In this document: positions 35,276 through 45,222 of the stretch, piece by piece
Position numbering within the stretch: position 1 is the first letter of the stretch
Layout of the letters: the number at the start of each line of letters is the position of its first letter
Assembly (NCBI GenBank): GCA_020002185.1
Contig: CM034534.1
Span: forward strand, 32,718,049-32,782,048
Source: Paraescarpia echinospica
Lineage: Eukaryota > Annelida > Polychaeta > Sabellida > Siboglinidae
Direction: 5' to 3'
DNA length: 64,000 bases
The notes under the pieces: generated by a model
What the model was told of the DNA's origin: nothing
Seen by the model: only the letters and a program-made list of their open reading frames with translations
Databases searched by the model: none
Made by a program: the position numbers and the translations under genes

Positions 35276-35633
35276 CGGTACGACGTCACTTCCGGTGTAG
35301 CGCCCTTAGCGGATAATCGGAGTACTACGTCACATGGTGGCGCCATCTAGCGGTTAAAAAAATATAATTAGTTTAGCTAGAGAAAAAAAGTTGGGGTTAA
35401 CCTCGCGAAAATTTTAACAACAACCACTAAAGTGGTTGTATAAATTTTCTGAAAATTTTCTGTTTTTGTCCCAGAGGGACAAAAACATTAAATTTTCGCG
35501 AGGTTAACCCCAACTTTTTTTCTCTAGCTAACCTAATTATATATATATTTTTTAACCGCTAGATGGCGCCACCATGTGACGTAGTACTCCGATTATCCGC
35601 TAGGGGCGCTACACCGGAAGTGACGTCGTACCG
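35276..35633. repeat. T-shaped nested hairpin at the palindrome centre
   Basis: Outer stem: 35,276-35,418 pairs with 35,488-35,633. Inside it sit two perfect small hairpins: a 9-bp stem with AA loop (35,420-35,439, ACAACCACT/AGTGGTTGT) and a 12-bp stem with AGA loop (35,461-35,487, TGTTTTTGTCCC/GGGACAAAAACA). Single strands could fold into a T or cloverleaf form. Two CTCF-like cores lie in the outer stem. Confidence 0.9.
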
Positions 35634-35990
35634 GAAGTTACTTGACTCATGGCAGCCTCTACTAGGGACGACACGTCGGAAGTGACGTCACACCGGAAGT
35701 TACTTGACTGTCATGGCGGCCTCTACGCTTCCGGTATTCTCGGAAGTGTGTCAACGAATAGATATCTATCATGGCCGGTAGTTGGCGTTATTCTGAGTAG
35801 TTACACTGCTATCCGTTGGGGTCATCAGATGTCGCCTGTCTCATGAACGTGCACAGTTTTTGTGTTAAGGGAAGTCACGTGATGTACGTTCGGTCTGATT
35901 GATTATGCAAATGAGCTCACGCCGAAAACTAGTGTATATACCGTGCTTCCGACGATTCTGGTCTTTCCTTTTTCGACTCTCGAGAAGGTC
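35590..35990 (+). promoter_or_regulatory. ETS/CRE-rich, octamer and TATA promoter-like block
   Basis: Repeated CCGGAAGT (ETS) next to TGACGTC(A) (CRE) and CATGGC(A/G)GCC (YY1-like) at 35,610-35,740 in two or three copies. Then an octamer ATGCAAAT at 35,905-35,912 (CTCATTTGCATAATC on the other strand, like histone H2B promoters) and TATATA at 35,935-35,940. A strong splice donor AAG|GTATGT stands at 36,162/36,163. No long coding frame follows. Motif order and spacing suggest a pol II promoter directed rightwards. Confidence 0.5.
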
Positions 35991-36281
35991 GTATCGTATC
36001 TGGTCGCTCTCACTATTTGAAAATATGGAATTGTTACGTTGAAAAGATGGCTGCTTCATATACATATTATGTTTTCCATTAAAAGAAGCGATACTTCATG
36101 CGAGTCCTATGGTCGCCTCGTTGGACGTGAATCCGACCAAATGATCATCTCTTGACATGAAGGTATGTGATGTTTGGCACCTCATTGAATGAAGTCCTGT
36201 CAGGTGGTTGTCCTTACATGTTATTGACATAGTCGTTTTCGATCGTAGCAGTTTTCAAATTCGCTTGCTATGGTCGTGTGT

Positions 36282-36668
36282 TAAAAAGTTCCGAGTCCTA
36301 CCGACACTAAAAAGTTCCGAGTACTACCGATACTAAAAAGTTCCGAGTACTACCGACACTAAAAAGTTCCGAGTACTACCGACACTAAAAAGTTCCGAGT
36401 ACTAAAAAGTCGACACTAAAAAGTTCCGAGTACTACCGACACTAAAAAGTTCCGAGTACTACCGACACTAAAAAGTTCCGAGTACTACCGACACTAAAAA
36501 GTTCCGAGTACTACCGACACTAAAAAGTTCCGAGTACTACCGACACTAAAAAGTTCCGAGTACTACCGACACTAAAAAGTTCCGAGTACTAACGACACTA
36601 AAAAGTTCCGAGTACTACCGACACTAAAAAGTTCCGAGTACTACCGACACTAAAAAGTTCCGAGTACT
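36282..36668. repeat. 26-bp tandem array, about 15 copies
   Basis: Units contain ACTAAAAAGTTCCGAGTACT plus ACCGAC. One partial unit occurs near 36,400. Only one copy of the array is visible; its mirror should be inside the N gap. Confidence 0.95.
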
Positions 36669-38668
36669 ATGTGGTGGAATCTCACGCGATAACCCGTCTA
36701 TTGTGGTGGAATTCCATCTTTTTGGTGGAATCTCACGTGATAACCCGTCTATTGTGGTGGAATTCCATCTTTGTGGTGGAATCTCACGTGATAACCTTCT
36801 ATTGTGGTTGAATTCCATCTTTGTGGTGGAATCTCACGTGATAACCCGTCTATTGTGGTGGAATTCCATCTTTGTGGTGGAATCTCACGTGATATCCGGT
36901 CTATTCTGATGTACCATCCGTAGTCTCGTGACATATCTTGGTCATAATCTCGTCTCTTGTCTCGTCGGTACTCTCGTGTGAGGTGACATCCGTAGTCTCG
37001 TGCCGTATCTCGGTCATAGTCTCGTCTCTTGTCTCGTCGGTACTCTCGTGTGACGTGTCATCCGTAGTCTCGTGACGTATCTCGGTCATAGTCTCGTCTC
37101 TTGTCTCGTCGGTACTCTCGTGTGACGTGTCATCCGAAGTCTCGTGTGGTGTGTCATCCGTAGTCTCGTGACATATCTCGGTCATAGTCTCGTCTCTTGT
37201 CTCGTCGGTACTCTCGTGTGACGTGTCATCCGAAGTCTCGTGTGGTGTGTCATCCGTAGTCTCGTGACATATCTCGGTCATAGTCTCGTCTCTTGTCTCG
37301 TCGGTACTCTCGTGTGACGTGTCATCCGAAGTCTCGTGCCATATCTCGGTCATAGTCTCGTGTGATGTGTCTAGTTGATCTAAGTTCAATTCGTGACACG
37401 TGTTGGTCAAAGCATAGTGTTTCGTTTTCGTGACACGTGTTGGTCAAAGCTTAGTGTTTCGTTTGTCCAACTAGTTGGTCTAAGTCCAATTCGTGACACG
37501 TGTTGGTCAAAGCATAGTGTTTCGTTTGTACAACTAGTTGGTCTGAGTTCAATTTGTGCAGCGTAATCGGTTAAGTTTCTGTTTCGTTTGCACAACTAGT
37601 TGGTCTGAGTTCAATTCGTAGTTGGTCTGAGTTCAATTCGTGACACGTGTTGGTCAAAGCATAGTGTTTCGTTTGTATAACTCGTGTCTCGTCGGTACTC
37701 TTGTGTGATGTGTCATCCGTAGTCTCGCGTGATCCGAAGTCTCGTGAAATATCTCGGCCATAGTCTCGTGTGATGTGTCATCCGTAGTCTCGTGACATAT
37801 CTCGGTCATAGTCTCGTCTCTTGTCTCGTCGGTACTCTCGTGTGAGTCATCCGAAGTGTGACATATCTCGGACATAGTCTCGTGTGATGTGTCTAGTTGA
37901 TCTAAGTTCAATTCATGACACGTGTTGGTCAAAGCATAGTGTTTCGTTTTCGTGACACGTGTTGGTCAAAGCATAGTGTTTCGTTTGTCCAACTAGTTGA
38001 TCTAAGTCCAATTCGTGACACGTGTTGGTCAAAGCATAGTGTTTCGTTTGTACAACTAGTTGGTCTGAGTTCAATTTGTGCAGCGTAATCGGTTAAGTTT
38101 CTGTTTCGTTTGCACAACTAGTTGGTCTGAGTTCAATTCGTGACACGTGTTGGTCAAAGCATAGTGTTTCGTTTGCACAACTAGTTGGTCTGAGTTCAAT
38201 GTTCGATTCGTTCAGCGTGTTGGTCAAAGCATAGTGTTTCGTTTGTGTGACTAGTTGATCTGAGTTCAATTTGTGACATGTGTTGGTCAAAGAATAGTGT
38301 TTCGTTTGTCCAACTATTTGGTCTGAGTTCAATTCGTGACACGTGTTGGTCAAAGCATAGTGTTTCGTTTGTCCAACTAGTTGATCTGAGTTCAATTCGT
38401 GACACGTGTTGGTCAAAGCATAGTGTTTCGTTTGTACAACTAGTTGGTCTGAGTCCGATTCGTGCCGTGTGTTGGTCAAACTATAGTGTTTCGGTTGTCC
38501 GACTCGTGTCTATAGTTCGATTCGTGATGTGTGTTGGTCAAACTGTTGTGTTTCGTTCGCACCACTAGTTGGTCTGAGTACTTTATCGTGTGATGTGGCA
38601 TCCGTAGTCTCGTGCCACATCTCGGTCATAGATCACACATCACGGTCACAGTCTCGTCTCTTGATGTA

Positions 38669-38712
<44 letters not shown>

Positions 38713-40239
38713 TCTATGAGTTCATTTTCGATTACCCATACCAGGTTATTTGTTTTACGACAGAAGTTGGTTTCGAAGGTTTTACCGAAGAAGCACGAAT
38801 TTAAATACTATAGTACGAAAAAGGATAAAAACGTTCTAATGGTCCTGGGTACACTTGAACCTTAATACGGTAAACTATATAGATACTGGTACATCTTATC
38901 TGGGAGGTTATTATGTACCTGTACTGTTGTAACATGACGCTTCACTTTCCTCGAACAATGTAGATAGCGAGCACTGCGCCGTCTTGTATTGATATAATTA
39001 TGATCTTTGGCATCAAGGTGATCGAGTCGACATTGCGCATCGCACATAGCGCGTTTATTTATTTAATAATGATGTTGAACACGATTATGCACCTACGTAC
39101 ATACGTACATACGTACACACGTATAGGTTAAGAACACCAGCATGATAAAATGCTGAAACAGTATTGGTGATCTCTAGGCACAGATGAAATACGGATGAGC
39201 CTTGGATAGGATATATCAGTTCAAAACAGTTTGACACCAGTTTGGATCCGGTTTGTACGCGGACTTTCAACTGTGACCGTTGGTAAGTGCAAATGACAAA
39301 CAGTTTGACCAAAATATTACACAGATAGCTGGTAGTTTGAATGTTTTAACAGATAAGTTCGTATAACTTCCCTATGGCTTAACACGGGGCCAATACACCG
39401 ACCCTTGAGGCTTGATTGATACCAGTTTATACCGGTTAACAGGGAGATTTTTCACTCACTATAACGTCAATGACCATAACATCAAATGATGAGATTATAT
39501 TCAAGCACGAAAGCTCAAAACAATGGCTAACCAAAGCGCTATCTGATTAACCAAGTCACCCTCGGGTACAAAATTACTGTGCGTAGCAGTTTGATGACAT
39601 CAACAAACAAACAAACAAACATGCCCAGACACGTCTCGAGTACGGTTTTGTAACAGCCACCAAACGTATAATTTCAAGATGGCCGCTCTGTTCGAAAAAA
39701 CGAGGCTTTAGGCCCTGATATAACATAGTCCTATATGTAGTCTACATTTCGTATACATTACTTCAGACAAAACCATCTCCGTTGAATTTATAATCCTTTT
39801 ATTATATAAATTACGCCTTATTATAACACCACATTTTCGACATGCCATTGTCAACCAAATAAGGGTTCGATCCCCTGGCGAAGCCTCGGCCTACGGGTCA
39901 AGCAATCTCGTGTGTGACATATTCAAATGCTGTTTGGTATATTTTATTTTATTCAAAAAGTGGTCGCATACCTTTGCAATAAAAATGGCCTATTCTTTAA
40001 CATGGGATAAAAAATTCGAAAAGTGGTCGGATACCTTTGCGACAATAACTCCTATACTTTAACATGGGGTGAAAATTCCCTATGCTTTAACATGGGATAA
40101 AAACCCAAAAAGTGGTCGGATACCTTTGCGACAATAGCTCCTATACTTTAACATGGGGTGAAAATTCCCTATGCTTTAACATGGGATAAAAACCCAAAAA
40201 GGGGTCGGATACCTTTGCGATAAAATTCCCTATTCTTTT

Positions 40240-40380
40240 CCATTTTCAAGATGTAAGCTATAATGACCACAAAAGCAGACGCAGGCCTTTTATAACCAGT
40301 CCACAGACCATAAAGATCACGTGGGCGTGCCGAAAAGATTATGGAACAGAACATAAAGGTCACGTGGGCGTGCCGAAAGA
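40240..40380 (-). promoter_or_regulatory. TATA promoter candidate, right arm
   Basis: Mirror copy of the left-arm candidate: two TCACGTGGGCGTGCC boxes and CCTTTTATAA near 40,290, oriented leftwards to the palindrome centre. A few substitutions against the left copy (such as near 40,383). Confidence 0.45.
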
Positions 40381-40589
40381 TCACGGATTGTAGAAAATTC
40401 AAAAGCACGGACTGCTGAGTAGAATGTACACAAGCGCGGACTGCTGAGTAGTTATTTAGTTCACCACTTATCTAACAGGGGTGCTTTCAGTTGATGCTTA
40501 TATATCCACCAGGTGTTTATGGACGAGAAAAAACAAGAGACACAAATATTTGCAGTACTCATATGTGGTTTGCTCACTTTTCCACTAGG

Positions 40590-41560
40590 GGATGATGTTT
40601 GTAGTTCGTGATGTACCCGTCAGGGGGCTCTATTGCACGCAAGCGTGCAAGAGACACGAATATTTGCAGTACTAGAATATTTAATTTACAACTTGTCCAC
40701 AATATGACACCACTTGTATAACTAGTACCGACAAATTCCGATAGGGGGCACTGTTTTAGTTAATCAACTATCCACCAGGGGAGCTATTTTAATTCACCAA
40801 ATATCCGCCAGGGGCGCTACTTTGGTTTTGGCGGGAATTAATTAATTCACCAGCTATCCGACAGGGGCGCTTTTTCAGTTTTGGCGGGAAATATTTTAGT
40901 AGCGAAAAATTCCGCTAGGTGGCGCTATCTAGTTTTGGCGGGAAATAATTAGAATATTTTAGTTAACCAACTATCCGTCAGGGGGCGCTATTTTGGTTTT
41001 GGCGGGAAATAATTAGTTCAACAACTATCCGCCAGGGGGCGCTTTTATAGTTTTGGCGGGAAATAATTTTAGTTCATCAACTATCCGCCAGGGGGAGCTA
41101 TTCAAGTTTTGCCGGGAAATATTTTAGTTCCGGAAAAATCCGTTAGGTGATGTGACCTTGATTTAGTTCACCAACTATCCGCCAGGGGGGGGGGCTATTT
41201 TAATTCACCAACTATCCGTCAGGGGCGCTGTTCTAGATTAGTTAACCAACTATCCGCTAGGTGGCGCTATTTAAGTTTTGGCGGGAAATATTTAGTTCAC
41301 CAGCTGTCCGCTAGGTGGCGCTTTTATAGTTTTTGCGTGAATATTTTAGTTCCAAAAAATCCGCTAGGTGGCGTGCCATTCTAGTTCCGAAAAATTCCGG
41401 TAGGGGGCGACACGTGACCTGGCGGGAAATAATTAGTTCACCAACTATCCGACAGGGGGCGCGGTTATATTTTTGGCGGGAATATTTTAGTTCCGAAAAA
41501 ATCCGCTGGGTGCGTGCCATTCTAGTTCCGAAAAAATCCGGTAGGGGGCGCCACGTGACC
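40590..41560. repeat. Degenerate array of about 20 CTCF-like units, right arm
   Basis: Mirror of 29,380-30,360. On the plus strand the core reads CCGCCAGGGGGCGCTA or CCGCTAGGTGGCGCT, with GTTTTGGCGGGAAATAATT between cores. Orientation is opposite to the left array. Confidence 0.85.
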
Positions 41561-41771
41561 TGACCTACATCCGGGTACTTGACCTTGACCTACATCCGGG
41601 TATTTGACCTTGACCTACATCCGGGTACTTTGCTCTTGCTCCGCGGCGCGACACCCTGCGCGGTACTTAACCTCCTTTACTACTATAGTATAAAATGATT
41701 TTGTTTATATTATTTCGTGAAAACATAAACAAAAAAAGTGTAAAGAAAATCAAAGGTTTGCATGCTGTCAG

Positions 41772-41852
41772 GTCCCGCTACCTCAGTAGGTAGGCGCGTT
41801 GGTTACTTGTCATTTATTTTACAATCGGGCGACGCCGGTTCAATCCTGACAG
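41772..41852 (+). other. Extra tRNA-like copy, right arm only
   Basis: Same A and B boxes as the left-arm copy (CCTCAGTAGGTAGG ... GGTTCAATCC). It is absent from the corresponding place in the left arm (near 29,255), so one arm gained or lost about 190 bp after duplication. Confidence 0.6.
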
Positions 41853-42276
41853 CGAAGTAATATAAACAAAATCATTTTATACTATAATGCACTGTTTGTA
41901 AATATTTTTTATTTTTGTAGTAATTATTTATTCGCCACAAAAATGAAAATATGGTCATTATATATAACGATGTTTCTAAATTGTATTTATCCAGACAGAT
42001 CTCAATCTGTTTTCACAGATATAATTACAATATGTTACCGTACAGTATATTTACAATTAATAAATTATATATCCATTACATTATATTTGTTTGGATAAAT
42101 AAAATTTAGAAACATCGTTATATAATGACCATATTTCCATTTTTGTGGCGAATAAATAGTTATTACAAAAATAAAAATTATTTACAAACAGTGCATTATA
42201 GTATAAAGTGATTTTGTTTATATTACTTCGTGAAAACATAAACAAAAAAGTGTATAGAAAATCAAAGGTTTGCCTG

Positions 42277-42357
42277 CTGTCAGGATTGAACCGGCGTCGC
42301 CCGATTGTAAAATAAATGACAAGTAACCAACGCGCCTACCCACTGAGGTAGCGGGAC
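42277..42357 (-). other. tRNA-like sequence, right arm mirror copy
   Basis: Mirror of 28,778-28,858 with identical box sequences. Together with the extra copy at 41,772 it brackets the nested inverted repeat of the right arm. Confidence 0.6.
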
Positions 42358-42944
42358 CTACGGAACTCTGACTGATTTAAGTTGTTATGATAAATTGTAC
42401 AACTCCGTCATATATCGATATTCTAGTGATATTATTATATTATACACGTTATTTTATGTAGCTGGATACAATATATGTTTGCTATGTATGTTTATTGGTG
42501 TAGATTATCTCCCGTTGGTTGCATTCGATATATTTATTCTGAAAACGAGCCCAAGCTCGGCGAAACCTAGTCGACTTGTAGGCCCATTCGTATTCGTTGT
42601 TTTGAATAAAATTCGATTCATGTGGAACCGTAAGATAAATGTTTGTTCCTCTAGGATGACTAGTGTTTGTATTACGTCGGAATATTGCACAATAACTCGT
42701 TCTGACGCTAGTTTCGACCCAAAAGCTATGCTTGTAAACATGCTCTGAATGCATGGAAAGGGTCGGCCTGATGCGAGTTTGAGTCATAAGTGACGTCACA
42801 TCTCGGCATCCCGAAAAGCGCGCCAAAAATATGCATATTCGAAAATGTCCGGATGCACACCATAAAATGTGGAATTTCTAATTCATTGATTTTTATTTTT
42901 TTTTTGGCTTGGTGGACATGGAAATAGATAGCAGGATGTAATAT

Positions 42945-43319
42945 AATAATAATAATAATGTATTTATTTCAGACAATCATGATGTTCCATATATACAAAT
43001 ACATCAATAACAGTATGTAAATAATATAAAAATACATAGATAAGAACAATGTTTAAAAATTTTATAAATCCCGGACCCACTGGTGCCGCAGTTTCGAAGT
43101 ACAATACACGTCGCTAGTTTTAATGCTATAAATAATGGGATTCAAAGACATGTCAATCCTATTCATTAAGCTAAAAATAGCCTTTCTGATTACACATTTA
43201 CCCGAGCTGACATTAGCTGTAGCAAACATGTGGCTAGCGCTACATCTCATGGGCAAATTGTTCAATATCCTGAAAGAGTTGTTATATGCAACAATGAATT
43301 GATGAAAATTAACTTTTTA
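42945..43319 (-). mobile_element. 5'-truncated LINE tail inserted in the right arm only
   Basis: About 375 bp without counterpart in the left arm, where the flanking bases are contiguous. TATAA occurs on both sides, as a short target duplication would. On the minus strand it encodes the end of a LINE ORF2 (LPMRCSASHMFA ... AIFSLMNRI; 43,062-43,265), followed by a 3' UTR ending CTGAAATAAATACATTATTA with an (ATT)n tail. It is typical of jockey/CR1/L2-like 3' ends. Confidence 0.85.
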
Positions 43320-43359
43320 TAACATGAATTCGAGCAATATATGTTTTTATTCCCTTTAA

Positions 43360-44030
43360 GCCAGTTGACAATAACATTTTCAAATTGAACATATTTTTTG
43401 TTTTATATTTTTATCATATGACGCAACCCACGGGAAAGTGAAAACAATATCAAAATCGGTAAAGTACTTTTCGAGATATGAATTTTTGAAGATGTAAGAT
43501 TTAATACAGTTTTCAGATTGTAAACCTATCTTACACAGTACTAGTGAACTGTAAAATGGCACCGAGACAAGCGCATATTTTTACTAAAACTATACCAAAA
43601 CATTACTAGCACGTACGTCTTCGTCAGCGTTGGTCTGCGCCACTCTCGGTCGTCATGTGACTGTGTTGGTAACTGTCACATGACAACACTTCCAGGAAGA
43701 TCGCGGGAAGGTTGTATCCAGGATCTTTGTTGATTTCTGGTCACCTCTCTCTAGTTTCAAGCGTTCAGAGAAACATGGGTCTCGGAAAGATAACTTGCCG
43801 TATTGTCAAAACTATAATAAATACAGTTATGTTCAATGTTTATCGATGAAATTTGGCACACTGGTAGATTTGTAGACCTTCTTTTCAAATATGTCAACAA
43901 AGTTGTATTTTACAAATTTGTATTGGCCTGATTTGTATAAATTTGTATAAATTAGCATGATTTTCAGGGAAATTTTGTAATTAAATTACATTTTATTATT
44001 ATTTTGTTGCACATATCATGTTCAATATAG
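43360..44030. other. Stretch right of the palindrome, no gene recognised
   Basis: No family resemblance. Holds a 10-bp perfect inverted repeat GTCATGTGAC/GTCACATGAC at 43,652-43,684. Confidence 0.5.
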
Positions 44031-45222
44031 CAAATGTAAGCTGGAAAGTTCAGCAATGAAAGTGTGACTGTTTGTCGATGGAACATAACATTAATTAATT
44101 GATATATCTATATTAAGTAATTAACAGAACAAGGTAAATTTGTTGTAGTGACAAGTGTGTAGTATGGCAAATGAAAGCTGCATAGCTCAGCATTTAATGT
44201 CTGTATGCAGTGATTACTGCATGTAATACTACACATGAAACATGAGGTGTTCAGCAATCAATACATACCTACAATTCGAACAGACAGAAAAATACAGTAA
44301 TTAATTAATTAATAGAACAGTTAATGAATTAATAGAACAAGATAACATTTTGGTAGTGATGATAGCGTGTAATATAGCAAATTAAAGCTGCATTGCTCAG
44401 CATTTAATATATGTATACCATATGTGTAGATGGAAGAATATGTTAATTAATTAATTAATTATTCTAACATAATTAATTAAAAAAACAAGATTATTTTTAC
44501 AGTGATTACTGAGTGTAATACATCAAATAAAAGCTGAGGCACTCAGCAATCAATACATACCTACAATTCGAATAGACAGAAAAATGCAGTAATTAATTAA
44601 TTAATAGAGCAGTTAATGAATTAATAGAACAAGATAACATTTCGGTAGTGATGATAGCGTGTAATATAGCAAATTAAAGCTGCATAGTTCAGCATTTAAT
44701 ATATGTATACCATATGTGTAGATGGAAGAATATGTTAATTAATTAATATAACAAAATAAATTAATAAAAAAACAAGATGATGTTTTAGTAATTACTGCGT
44801 GTAATACATCAAATAAAAGCTGAGGCACTCAGCAATCAATATATACCTAAATTTCAAGTAGACAGAAAAAACATTAATTAATAGAACACTATTAATGAAT
44901 AGAACAAGATAACATTTTGTAGTGATCATAGCTAGTGTGTAATATATAATAAATCAAAGCTGCATAGTTACACATTCAATATAGGTACACGATTTGTGTA
45001 GACAGAACAATATTTTAATTAATTAATATAACAAAATTAATTAATTAACAAATAAGATTATTTATTTCAGTGATTAATGTAATAAATCAAATAAAAGGTG
45101 GTCAGCAATCAATTTATACCTACCGTTGTTCGAGTAGACAGAACAATGCAGTTTAATTAATAGAACTAGAGTAATTAAATATCAGAACAAGAATAATGTT
45201 ACTGTGATCGATGTGTGTAATT
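44030..45222. repeat. AT-rich tandem repeat of about 290 bp, about 4 copies
   Basis: Repeating landmarks: TAGCAAATTAAAGCTGCAT at 44,378 and 44,668, with diverged forms at 44,165 and 44,950, alternating with AAAGCTGAGGCACTCAGCAA. Spacing is 276-290 bp and the unit seems itself a two-part duplication. The array resumes at 47,227-47,290, so the following element inserted into it. Confidence 0.8.

Larger units (their letters stand above)
36670..42944. repeat. Inner and middle right arm of the palindrome
   Basis: Inverted copy of 28,205-34,275 in the same order read from the other side: 51-bp array 36,670-36,900, 72-bp array 36,905-37,370, 63-bp array to about 38,560, (TA)n, unique DNA, promoter candidate, CTCF-like array and tRNA-like region. 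Substitutions and a few indels separate the arms, for example in the 37,600-37,900 repeats. Confidence 0.95.
28150..43359. mobile_element. Giant palindrome of about 15.2 kb with TTAA ends, possible foldback element
   Basis: The left arm read rightwards equals the right arm read on the minus strand, with scattered substitutions, from TTAAAGGGAATAAAAACATA at 28,150 to its inverted copy ending TTAA at 43,359. Outside these points the two flanks are unrelated. Arm contents are mirrored in order: unique DNA, tRNA-like sequence with nested inverted repeat, CTCF-like motif array, promoter candidate, unique DNA, microsatellite and tandem arrays, then a T-shaped centre. There is no transposase. Long tandem-repeat-filled inverted arms around a short middle recall foldback elements (Drosophila FB, sea urchin TU) but much larger. 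TTAA at both ends fits piggyBac-type or other TTAA-targeting mobilisation; this is inference. Confidence 0.8.

Noticed and set aside
34036..35350. Long open frames of 346-436 codons across the gap
   Set aside because: They consist almost wholly of N; nothing is encoded in the known bases.
36282..36668. CRISPR-like array
   Set aside because: Units of 26 bp are directly adjacent without unique spacers; the genome is eukaryotic.
28150..43359. Simple library or read fold-back artefact as explanation of the palindrome
   Set aside because: Arms differ by substitutions, a 375-bp LINE insertion and an extra tRNA-like copy, and both ends are sharp with TTAA. A false join of two haplotypes is less easily excluded and remains to be tested.
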